Shown: piece by piece, positions 50,404 through 59,500 of the stretch
Layout: each line of letters starts with the position of its first letter
How positions within the stretch are numbered: the stretch's first letter is position 1
Assembly (NCBI GenBank): GCA_964491785.1
Contig: CAZBGS010000001.1
Location: 186,001 to 250,000 of the forward strand
Direction: 5' to 3'
DNA length: 64,000 nt
DNA from: RZZS01 sp964491785
GTDB lineage: Bacteria > Pseudomonadota > Alphaproteobacteria > Micavibrionales > Micavibrionaceae
Translations under genes and position numbers: made by a program
Notes under the pieces: generated by a model
What the model was told of the DNA's origin: nothing
What the model saw: only the letters and a program-made list of their open reading frames with translations
The model's database searches: none

Positions 50404-51786
50404 CTAATGGATCGGAGAGGCAAAAAAGTCGAAAAAGACCCACATGATCAATGACGCCACGACGAGCGTTAAAAGCATTGCCGGAGTACCTTTCCTTAAC
50501 CACAATCCCGGAGTGATCGCCAGATCCGGGTTCATCTCGTTTTTGGCAAGGCGCTCGGAAATGGTAACTATGAACACATTGGCGGTTGAACCGATATGCG
50601 AGCCGTTACCGCCAAGGCCTACGCCTACCGCCAGCGACCACCAAAGCGGGGTGACGTTGATGCCCTGAGCTTCCATGCTCAGGATTATCGGGATCATCGC
50701 CGCCGTGAAAGGTATATTGTCAATCAATGCCGACAGCACAGCAGCCACCCACATCAGCACAATTGCCGCCATCAACAGGTCGCTTTCGACAAAGGGCCTG
50801 ATGTGCTGTCCGATCCACATCAGGAACTGGCTGTGCTCCACTCCACCGACAAGTACGAACAGCGATACGAAAAATACCAGCAGCGATAGCTCCACTTTTT
50901 CAAGGTAATGGTCGAGAACCAGCTTGCGTGAGATTATCACCAGCGCCGTCAGGCCAAGAACCGCAACGACCCATGCTTCCCACTCAAGCGCCCTGTGGAA
51001 GATAAACAGCAGCACCATACAGGCAAGGATGGCAATAGCGGCAAACCAGGTGAAGGGATCCTGAAGCTGGACGTCTTCAGCGAATTCCATCTTTTCGGAT
51101 TTTCCAGACAGTTCTTTTCTGAACAAGACTTTCAAACCAACTATTATCGATAACCAGGCGCAAAAAACGATCCCGCCCATACGCAGGAAGAAGGTGTTGA
51201 AATCGATGTCCGCCGCCGAGCCGATCATCAGGTTTGGCGGGTCGCCGACCAGGGTCGCAACGCCGCCGGTATCGGACAGCAGGGCAGCCGCCAGCAGGCT
51301 AGGTATCGGGGATATTTTAAGAACCTGACAGATCAATATTATCAGCGGCCCGAAAATGACGACCGTCGTCACGTTGTCAAGCAGCAGGGAGAAAACCGTA
51401 ACGGCCGTACCCATCATGATCATCAGCGCAAGATGGTTCCCCCGGCTCAAGCGCGCTATCAGGTACGCCACGGCCTGGAAACCTCCGGTGGGTATCATGA
51501 TGGAAACGATCGCCATCATCGCTCCAAGAAGAAATACCACGTTCCAGTCTATCGCCTCGATTGCCAGTTCGGGACTGTAAAAACCGAAAATCTGGCCGCT
51601 AATCACCATCATGCCGGCGCCGACCATTGCAACCTTGGTACGATGCATATGGTGCACGCCTTCGGTAAAGATCGCAGCAAAGGTGAATACCAGTACCAAT
51701 GCCGACACTATCATTGGAGTATTCATAACTAGTTCCGCAACTCCATCATGAGACACCATCGCTATTTCGCCATGTGCATTACTCAT
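50404..51786 (-). CDS. ArsB/NhaD-type ion permease, copy 2
   Basis: 460 residues, closely related to copy 1 over the full length (shared SDTGGVATLVGDPPNLMIGSA and LIDNIPFTAAMIPIILSME). Differences cluster in loops and the first residues. The same gate-like polar residues in the membrane suggest the same ion type. Lies 20 bases downstream of CBS copy 2. Confidence 0.88.
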   Translation of the reverse strand: MSNAHGEIAMVSHDGVAELVMNTPMIVSALVLVFTFAAIFTEGVHHMHRTKVAMVGAGMMVISGQIFGFYSPELAIEAIDWNVVFLLGAMMAIVSIMIPTGGFQAVAYLIARLSRGNHLALMIMMGTAVTVFSLLLDNVTTVVIFGPLIILICQVLKISPIPSLLAAALLSDTGGVATLVGDPPNLMIGSAADIDFNTFFLRMGGIVFCAWLSIIVGLKVLFRKELSGKSEKMEFAEDVQLQDPFTWFAAIAILACMVLLFIFHRALEWEAWVVAVLGLTALVIISRKLVLDHYLEKVELSLLVFFVSLFVLVGGVEHSQFLMWIGQHIRPFVESDLLMAAIVLMWVAAVLSALIDNIPFTAAMIPIILSMEAQGINVTPLWWSLAVGVGLGGNGSHIGSTANVFIVTISERLAKNEMNPDLAITPGLWLRKGTPAMLLTLVVASLIMWVFFDFFASPIH

Positions 51787-51806
51787 TTTTCCGTTTCCTT
51801 AAGTTA

Positions 51807-52286
51807 TTATTTCTCGTCGGCCATTTCGAGGAGGGCCTTTACGATGGACTGGGAAGTGATGATCCCGGCCAGTTTCGTTCCATGAAGATCCTCTACCACC
51901 GCAAGTGGCGTATCGTATTTAACCAGCAGCCTTACGCCCTCCCATAATGGAGTTTCAGGAGTAACGAACCTTAAGTCCTCGGCCGATTCCATTACGTCGC
52001 GAACCTTTACCAGAAGCAGCTTGCGCAGCCTTTTGGCGACATCGGGTTCGACATCGACCAGATAGTCAAGGCGCAGATCGAGGTTAACACCGCGATCTAC
52101 GTTGACGTTGACCGGCAACAGATTCTGGAGAAGATTCCGCAGGTGGAAAACGCCCAGTATATTGCCGTTTTCCATTACAGGGACTCCCCTTATTCCATAT
52201 TCATTGAAGATTTTCAGCGCATCTTCGATTGTCTGTTCTGCCCGGACTGAGATCACATTTGTGATCATCGCTCTTCTGCATGGCAT
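51807..52286 (-). CDS. CBS-domain protein, copy 2
   Basis: 159 residues from the ATG at 52286 (MPCRRAMITNVISV); four codons further are open. The two CBS motifs align with copy 1 (AMITNVISVRAEQTIEDALKIFNEYGIRGVPV near 6-37; VTPETPLWEGVRLLVKYDTPLAVVEDLHG near 108-136). Only the linkers and C-terminus differ. Probable promoter region upstream contains two TTAATCGATTAC direct repeats. Confidence 0.87.
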   Translation of the reverse strand: MPCRRAMITNVISVRAEQTIEDALKIFNEYGIRGVPVMENGNILGVFHLRNLLQNLLPVNVNVDRGVNLDLRLDYLVDVEPDVAKRLRKLLLVKVRDVMESAEDLRFVTPETPLWEGVRLLVKYDTPLAVVEDLHGTKLAGIITSQSIVKALLEMADEK

Positions 52287-52328
52287 ACTAAACCTCATAT
52301 AATCGGGTAAATTTCGCGAAATATGCTC

Positions 52329-52383
52329 TTAATCGATTACGTTCTCAACTTTATTTTTTTCTGGTGATTATTTAATCGATTAC
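52329..52383 (-). promoter_or_regulatory. Two direct repeats upstream of CBS copy 2
   Basis: TTAATCGATTAC at 52329-52340 and again at 52372-52383, 43 bases apart (about four helical turns), in the 269-base gap between the CBS gene and msbA. No protein gene lies here. An operator pair is the likely meaning. Confidence 0.45.
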
Positions 52384-52555
52384 TTTGAGAGCAGAGAAAA
52401 CACTAAATATTGTAGTAGCCGCATACTTTGAACTATATATCGGGGGATCAATTCCTAAATGTGACAGGCGTCCTTTGCCGCGACATTCTGTAGCAGGCGC
52501 AGCTTCAGCCAGAGCCTTCTGCGATTAGACTGATTCAAACTGATCGTCCAGTGCT

Positions 52556-54316
52556 CTAATCGGAAAGGCTGGTGTGGTGCAGGCGTGCGTAAATACCGTT
52601 TGAGGATATAAGCTCCTCATGGTTTCCACGCTCGACTATCTTCCCCTCCCCAAGAACCAGGATCTGGTCGGCCTTATTGATTGTGGACAGGCGATGGGCG
52701 ATAACGAGTGTGGTGCGGCCCTTTTGCAGTTCGGCCAGAGTGGCCTGAATTGCGCGTTCGGATTCGTTATCAAGCGCGGAAGTCGCTTCATCGAGTAGCA
52801 AGATCGGTGCATCGCGCAAAATCGCCCGCGCAATTGCGATCCTCTGGCGCTGGCCTCCGGATAATAAAACGCCGTCTTCTCCGGTCTTTGTCGCATAACC
52901 TTCAGGCAGTTCATTAATGAAGTCATGCGCCGAGGCCGCCTTAGCGGCGGCGATGATTTCCTGTTCCGATGCCCCGGATCTGCCATAGGCGATGTTGGCG
53001 CCTATGGTATCGTCAAATATGGTAATCTCCTGAGAGACCAGAGAAATGTTATTTCGCAGGCTTTCGAGGGTCACGTCGCGAATATCGGTGCCACCTATCA
53101 TTACCCTGCCCTCCTGAACGTCATAAAAGCGGGGTATCAGGTTCATCAACGTGGTCTTGCCGCCGCCGGAAGGGCCGACGAGCGCGGTGACCTTGCCTTG
53201 CGGAATGACGCAGGAAACCCTGTCCAGCGCCTTGCGGTTATTCTCGCCCGCATACTGGAAAGATACGTCTTCGAACACTATCTCAGGCGCCCTGACCTTG
53301 AGAACTTGAGCGTCTTTTTTATCCACTATGGCGGGACGGAGATCGAGCATTTCGTAAACCCTGTCCGCCGCACCCAGGCCCATCTGCAAGGTATTATTAA
53401 GGGAGGCCAGTTTCTTCATCGGCTCATAGGCCAGAGTGAAGGCGGTGATGAACGAAATCAGCGCGCCGGCTGTCGTATTGCCAGCGTGAACCTGAAATCC
53501 GCCATAAACGATGATCGCAAAAACCACTATCCCCACGAGAAGTTCGTTGACCGGGGTTGAAAGCTGCCCTGTGCGAACGGATTTGATCATCAGGTTTTTT
53601 ACGCATTCCACTGCGGTTGCAGTCCTTTTTCTTTCGTATTCCTCCATTCCATAGGCTTTTACAAGCCTGATCCCCTGGAAAATCTGGGAAAGGCGGTCGG
53701 ACAGGAAGCCCAAATTAATCTGAATATTGCCGGACACTTTTCGCAAACGTCTACCTATCCAGCCGACAAATCCGGCGGCCAGCGGGAATATCAGAAACGC
53801 CGCCAGCGAAAGCTTCCAGTCCTTGGCGAACATTACAGCGATCAGAAAGACCAGGGTCAGGAAGCTTTTGCCAAAACCGGTCAGGGTATCGGAGACTGCT
53901 ATCCTCATTACGTTAACGTCGTTGACGACACGGGATACAAGCTGGCCGCTAGGGTTGGCATGGAAAAATGTCAGGTCGAGTTCCATAAAGCGGGAAAAAA
54001 GGTCGTTCTGGATATCGGCCACTATCGACTGGCCGATTTTATTCATGAGGATTACGTGAATATAAGTTGCAATACCGCGCAGAAAAAAGACACCGAAGAA
54101 AGCCGACGCTATCGGAAGCACAAGCCGCTGATCATCGCCATAAAGAACATCGTCAAGCACAGGCTCGATCAACTGCGCGAAACCCGCCGTGGAAGCCGCA
54201 GCTACCAGCATGAAGAAGATGGCCCAGGCCAGATCCACCTTGTATGGCTTCAGGTAATCTGCCGTCATGCGGCGGAACATCTGAAGTGTGGAAGATTGAA
54301 GTCTCAGATTCGGCAT
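52556..54316 (-). CDS. msbA: MsbA-type ABC transporter, fused membrane and ATPase domains
   Basis: 586 residues: six-helix transmembrane domain (about 1-320) then ATPase with Walker A GPSGGGKTT near residue 385, signature LSGGQRQRIAIARAI near 486-500 and Walker B ILLLDEATSALD near 508. Length and layout fit MsbA, the lipid A-core flippase, but other half-size exporters share them. Divergent from the M23-like gene. Confidence 0.87.
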   Translation of the reverse strand: MPNLRLQSSTLQMFRRMTADYLKPYKVDLAWAIFFMLVAAASTAGFAQLIEPVLDDVLYGDDQRLVLPIASAFFGVFFLRGIATYIHVILMNKIGQSIVADIQNDLFSRFMELDLTFFHANPSGQLVSRVVNDVNVMRIAVSDTLTGFGKSFLTLVFLIAVMFAKDWKLSLAAFLIFPLAAGFVGWIGRRLRKVSGNIQINLGFLSDRLSQIFQGIRLVKAYGMEEYERKRTATAVECVKNLMIKSVRTGQLSTPVNELLVGIVVFAIIVYGGFQVHAGNTTAGALISFITAFTLAYEPMKKLASLNNTLQMGLGAADRVYEMLDLRPAIVDKKDAQVLKVRAPEIVFEDVSFQYAGENNRKALDRVSCVIPQGKVTALVGPSGGGKTTLMNLIPRFYDVQEGRVMIGGTDIRDVTLESLRNNISLVSQEITIFDDTIGANIAYGRSGASEQEIIAAAKAASAHDFINELPEGYATKTGEDGVLLSGGQRQRIAIARAILRDAPILLLDEATSALDNESERAIQATLAELQKGRTTLVIAHRLSTINKADQILVLGEGKIVERGNHEELISSNGIYARLHHTSLSD

Positions 54317-54366
54317 CCTGATATAATCAATTAGGAAAGACCTTTTATAAAGGTTATAAAATACTA

Positions 54367-55341
54367 ATGTCCAGCGCCCTGAAAGTAACCGTTTTTTTTA
54401 CGTGCCTTTCCGCTTTTCTGTGGCCTTGCGGAACCGATGCTTTCGCAGAGGCTCCGGCGCTTCAGTTTCCTGTGGACTGTACACCCGGAGGCGATTGTTT
54501 TATCGAAAGTTTTGTCGATGTAGACATCAGAGAAGGATCGGTTGCCGATTACAGATGTTCCGGACTGGCGGACGATGGTTCGAACGGAATACGGATTACC
54601 TTCAGATCATTAAAGGAAAAACACCGTGTCTTTGCCGCTGCCGACGGAGTGGCGGCGCTGGTGCTTGACGGCGGAAGCGGAGGAAATACGCCTGCCGGCG
54701 CTTGCGGGAACGGCGTATTGCTGGTTCATGAAGGTGGCTGGGAGACCCGTTACTGCCATCTGCTCGCGGGAAGCGCCACGGTGAAGCCGGGTCAGTTCGT
54801 TACGAGTGGACAGGTTTTAGGTGTGGCCGGAGATTCAGGGCAGACAGACTGGCCGGCACTACATTTTGATTTGCGGAACGGAAACGAGTTTTTCGATCCG
54901 TTTACCGGCAGATCTCAGTCGGTCGGATGCGGACTTGGAGGCAGGCCCTTGTGGCAGGATGGCAAGGCAATCGACTATCTGCCGTTTGCGGTCATGGATT
55001 CCGGATTTGCGGCAGGCGTCCCTTCGGAAGAGGCCCTGAAGAAAGGAGTTGCCAGGCTGGTAGAGATACCGGGAAGCGTGGGCGAACTGGTTTTCTGGGG
55101 TCATTTAACAGGGGTAACAAAAGGAGATATGGTCACCCTGGCCGTTTACGATCCTTTTGGCACCGAGTTCATGAGCCTTAACGGAATGATAGAGGACAGC
55201 CGCAAGCGCAGGATAGCTTTCGTGAAACGGCCACTGGAAAAAGGGAACTGGTCACCCGGGATATACAAAGGGTCGATCACAATCTCCCGACCGGGCATCC
55301 CGCCGGTCATCAGGACTACAAGCGTTGAGTTGAGGTATTGA
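54367..55341 (+). CDS. M23-type (LytM) protein, probably inactive
   Basis: 324 residues, signal peptide (ending DAFAEA). LytM-like core about 30-180 with the later catalytic-region pattern RYCHL (His in place) near 135 and ALHFDLR near 163. The first metal-site sequence, usually DGHKGTD-like, reads DGSNGIR: the His is Ser and the Asp is Arg, and the His-x-His of the last strand has only one His. So zinc binding is doubtful. A C-terminal beta domain (about 220-324) follows. Possibly an amidase activator rather than an enzyme. Confidence 0.72.
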   Translation: MSSALKVTVFFTCLSAFLWPCGTDAFAEAPALQFPVDCTPGGDCFIESFVDVDIREGSVADYRCSGLADDGSNGIRITFRSLKEKHRVFAAADGVAALVLDGGSGGNTPAGACGNGVLLVHEGGWETRYCHLLAGSATVKPGQFVTSGQVLGVAGDSGQTDWPALHFDLRNGNEFFDPFTGRSQSVGCGLGGRPLWQDGKAIDYLPFAVMDSGFAAGVPSEEALKKGVARLVEIPGSVGELVFWGHLTGVTKGDMVTLAVYDPFGTEFMSLNGMIEDSRKRRIAFVKRPLEKGNWSPGIYKGSITISRPGIPPVIRTTSVELRY

Positions 55342-55359
55342 CCTGGATTTTCTCACTGT

Positions 55360-55384
55360 CTTCCCTCCCGCCGGGAGAGGGAAG
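55360..55384. repeat. CTTCCCTCCCGCCGGGAGAGGGAAG palindromic copy
   Basis: Inverted repeat with 10-bp arms between the convergent M23-like and HAD genes, probably a shared terminator. Shares the GGGAGAGGG arm of the dispersed family. Confidence 0.65.
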
Positions 55385-55386
55385 TT

Positions 55387-56361
55387 TTATTCCGAATCAT
55401 CGGAAGAGGATTTCACGGGGCGGCCGCGGCGGCGGACGTGTTTTTTGTGTTTCTTGTGTTTCCGGTCGGGCAGTGCCCTGCCCCAGATCAGCTTGTCGAC
55501 AAGGTAGTTCGGTTTGACGTTGTTGTACTGGGCAACAAGGATGTTAAGCGCGTTATCGATATCCCGCATGGTTTTTGCGTTGCGGAACGATGAGAAATGC
55601 AGGCCGCCCCTGACGAGGCAGGTATCGATCCCGGCGGCCCATCCGCCCATGATATCGTGGCCCATCGTATCGCCGACCATCACCGTTTGTCCGGGGTATA
55701 CGTTTTTTTCCTGCATCAGGCGCAGGCAATGTTGGTAAATGGGCTGATGCGGCTTTCCGATGTAATGGACTACTCCGCCAAAATCCTGATAACGCCTTGC
55801 GATAAGACCGGGGCCCATTACATAGGTCGCGCCGAGCAGCGCCCTGCTGTCCGGATTTGAACAGAAAGCTTTCAGTCCGCGCTTGACGGCAGTTCTCAGC
55901 GCCGGTTCGTAATCGGCGATAGAGAGAACCGGCGATTCCGAACCGAGGATCAGCAGAAAATCAGCCTGATTTATATCGTCAACTATTTCAACTCCGGTGC
56001 CTTCGAGCATGGAGATGTCGCCACCGCGACTGAAGAGATAGCATCTCTTCTGGCCCAGACCGCTGAACAATCCGCTGTTCTCGCTCAGGCCCTGCCAGAT
56101 GAATTCGCCGCTGGATATGATTCTGTTGTAAAGGCTGGGGCCGATGCCGATCTGTTTCAGACGCTGCTTGAGCTGGTCTTCGCGAAGAGAAGAGTTGGAA
56201 AGGACAATAATGAACTTTTTACGGTTTTTAAGTTCTTTCAGGCAATCAATAACTCCCTCATACGGCTTGTTGCCATCATGCATTACACCCCACTGATCCA
56301 GGATGAACCCCATGTAGGTATCCGATATGTCTGAAATCCCCTGGCAGAACTTGGTTTTCAT
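55387..56361 (-). CDS. HAD-superfamily class IIA hydrolase (TIGR01459-like) with basic tail
   Basis: 324 residues. HAD motif I in FILDQWGVMHDG near residue 20 (the family has DxWGV rather than DxD), class IIA cap, Thr/Ser motif in VLSNSS near 53, and acidic VMVGDTMGHDIMGG near 238. It probably dephosphorylates a small sugar or nucleotide-like substrate. The last ~25 residues are unusual: KHKKHKKHVRRRGRPVK then an acidic end, with an AT-hook-like RGRP core. Confidence 0.85.
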   Translation of the reverse strand: MKTKFCQGISDISDTYMGFILDQWGVMHDGNKPYEGVIDCLKELKNRKKFIIVLSNSSLREDQLKQRLKQIGIGPSLYNRIISSGEFIWQGLSENSGLFSGLGQKRCYLFSRGGDISMLEGTGVEIVDDINQADFLLILGSESPVLSIADYEPALRTAVKRGLKAFCSNPDSRALLGATYVMGPGLIARRYQDFGGVVHYIGKPHQPIYQHCLRLMQEKNVYPGQTVMVGDTMGHDIMGGWAAGIDTCLVRGGLHFSSFRNAKTMRDIDNALNILVAQYNNVKPNYLVDKLIWGRALPDRKHKKHKKHVRRRGRPVKSSSDDSE

Positions 56362-56508
56362 ATTTGCCGTTTAGTAAATTATTTTTCTCTTCGTTCGAAC
56401 ATGACAACAATATCGCCACATGTTCTATCCAATCAACGGCAAAATGCACAAAGTCAGGCATTTATCAAACCATAAAACCCTACATGGCCCCCGTGTCAAA
56501 GCACCGGT

Positions 56509-59500
56509 TTACGAACCCGTTTTTATACTTTCTCTGGCCATTTTCGGCTCGCGGCCAGCTGCGGTGCACAGGAAGCAGTAGAGCTTGCCCACCTCGCTGG
56601 AAACGAAGGTCGAGGAAAGCAACGCGCCGTGGTCGTTGGCGATGGCCTGGTCGTACAGTTCCTCGAACTGACGCAGATAGCGCTGGACGTAAGTGCGGAA
56701 TTCGGTGTCGGAGGCGAATTTCTTGCGAACCTTGTCGACCGGCATATTATCGCCAAGCTGGGCCAGACGGCGGGTAAAGGCGGATACATCGCCTTTCTGG
56801 AACGCTCGCCAGGTCTTCTCGGGAACCTCGCCGTCGAGATTGCGGGTAAGGTCGACCGAGAGCGAATGCAGGCTTTCGACAATGAATTTTGCCGAAGACA
56901 GGAAGGATTCCCGCTGCACCCTCGATTCCTCTTTCCGGATTTCCTCGGCATGCTGCCTTGCGTCTTCGGAAGCTTTGAAAAGAGAGGTTGACTGGCGGTG
57001 GAAAGCGGAAGTGGCCTGTTCCGTCGTTTCGATTGCCTTGGTCGACACGAGGATAAGACGATCCGTCTCCTTGTCGAGTTTTTCCCGCGCGCCGTCGATT
57101 CTGACGGAGACATCGCCAGCGGTCTTGCCGACTTCGTCGAGCCTTGAGGTAAGAACAGAAACCGCCTTGCCGATGGTGTCCGCGGAATCAGCCGAGGCCT
57201 GGGCGACGGCAGAGGCCTGATCCTTCAACTCCTTGCCGTAGTTCTGGCTTATCTGGAGCGAGGCTTTCATTTGCTCGGCTATTTCCCTCGACCTAACAGC
57301 AAAAGTATCGCCGGCCTTTTTCAGTTCGATCAGGGTTTCACTCGACTTGTCGAACAAGGCTTCAGCCTCGTTCTGAATGCGGGTGACGAGAAGGCTCGTC
57401 GATTCCACTGTATTTTGCGAGGCATCGTTGAGTTTTTCGCTATGGCGCAGTGCCTTGTCACCGATCTCGTCGAATTTTGAGGCTATGCGTTCCGCAGTCT
57501 CGTCGACGCTTTCGGCGGACTTGCTGAATTCGGTGCCGGCGGCCTGAAGCTGAACCATGGCCTGGCCGATGGAAGCGGAAAGCTCGTGGAACTGGTCGTT
57601 GATGGCCTTCTGGATATTCTCGATTTTGAGCAGAGCCTGATCGGTCACCAGATGGATATCCGAAGACTGGTTGTCCAGAGAGGCTTCGATTTCCCGCATC
57701 TTCTCGCTGGCGGAACGGGCGGCGTCCTCGATCTCGCCCACGCGCTCCTGCAGGTGGTCGCTGGAAGATTTGAGGATCTGGGAGGCCTGCGACGATCCTT
57801 CCTTGAGGTCTTGCAAGCGTTCATCAAAGATGGAGCCGATGTGATCAAGCCTTGCAAGGCTGCTTTCGGCGGTGTCGCTGAATTCGCCGCGGAGTTTTTC
57901 GAAGCGTTCGGTCGCGGTTCCGGCGCGTTCGATAGCTTTTGTATAGACCGGCTCAATTTCGACCGCCGCGCTTTCAAGCGAACGGGTTACCGCGGTGATC
58001 GACGTTTCGGCCGCCGAGCAGCCTGATTTGAGAGTTACAATGCGGTCTTCAAGCGAAGCGTCAAGCTTTTCCAGTTTCTCCAGAGCTGTCGTGCTGACGT
58101 TGCCGATTTCGTCGCAACGCGAGGCGATAGTACCTTCAAGTCTGGCGATCTGCGATACCGCGTTTCCGGAGAGCCTGTTAAGGTTTTCGGCCTGGATTTC
58201 AAGAGCGCTGCGGACTGCCTCGATCTGGACAAGCGAATCCTTGACCTGAAGAGAAAGAGTATCCTTCTGTTCGCTCATGTTGTTGTTGATCGCCCTGGCG
58301 TGGGCGGCGATCTGACCGGATAGGGTCGAGATCTCCTGCGCCTGGCCTCTTAGAATGGTGCGGATATGCTCGGCGCTTCCGGTGGCTTTTTCGCTGGCCT
58401 CGTTGAGGTCGGAGACGCGGCGGCGCAAGGTGTCCTCAATCTCTTCATGCTTGCCGTCGGCTTCGCTGACCGCAAGCATCATCGCCTTCAGTGGCTCTTC
58501 AAGGGCGGTGCGTACAGTTTCGATCCGGTCGGCAAGGCTTGCGGTGGAGACGCTGATTTTTTCAGCCTGCTCATCGACGGCGGAAGAAAGTTTGGCGACC
58601 TGGACATCGGTAAGTTTCGAGGCTTCCTCGATCTGGTCGCGGCTGCGTTCAAGCAGTTCGACGATCGATTTGATATGTTCGACATTGCCCTCGCCGGAAG
58701 CGTTGAGTTCATCAATGTGCTTGCGGGCAGTCTGGATCAGTTCTTCGGCCTGCGTACGGGCGGACTGGGTGGACTTTTCGAGGCTATCGACGGCGCGCCG
58801 GACAGCGGAGCTTACTGTTTCCGCCCCTGACAGCGCGACGGAAAGCGCTTCGGTCAGCCTGTTGGAGACCGCTATTCCGGCTTCTTCAATTCCGCCTGCT
58901 TCTTTAGTTAGTATTTTTACTGTTTCTCGCAGCTTGTCGGCTTCCCCGCTGACACGGCCGGTTACGTCATCGGCCTGACCTGCGGCATAATCTGCCGCTT
59001 CCTTAAGTCTGTTTACGCTGGAGCTGACGGCATGCGCGATGTTCTCGGCCTGAACCGCGACGGCCCTTGCACCCTGATCCAGCGCCTCGCGCTGATCCTG
59101 AATGGTTTCGCTGGAGCGCAGCATGGCTTCGACAACCTTGTCTGTCATATCCTCAAGACTGCTGACCTGATCATGAATTTGTTCGCCGATGCGGGAAGTT
59201 TCTTCGGCGACATGGTCGGTGGCTTCGGTGAGGCCTCTGGTATGTTCGTCAAACTCGCCGCTCAGTCCTTTAAGGCGTTCGGCGATCTTTTCGACGGCTT
59301 CATTGAGGTTTTCGTAGGTCTTCTGCAGGTCTGCCTCTATTCCGCCGATCTTGTCGCGGGCGGTGTCGGCGGCGGCCAGGATCTTGTCCGCTCCCTTGCA
59401 GAGAGAGTTTTCCATCTCTCCGGAGCGCTCAAGGACAGTTCTGGTGACCTCATCCCAGACCTGGACGCCCTTTTCCGTGCTTTCGGCGATTTTCGAAGTT

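Noticed and set aside
48333..52286. Arsenic-resistance operon
   Set aside because: The permeases belong to the ArsB/NhaD superfamily, but no arsR, arsC or arsA is present, and CBS partners point elsewhere.
58355..58978. Ser/Ala-rich plus-strand frame of 207 codons
   Set aside because: Mirror of the low-complexity coiled-coil gene; composition follows from that gene's codon use.
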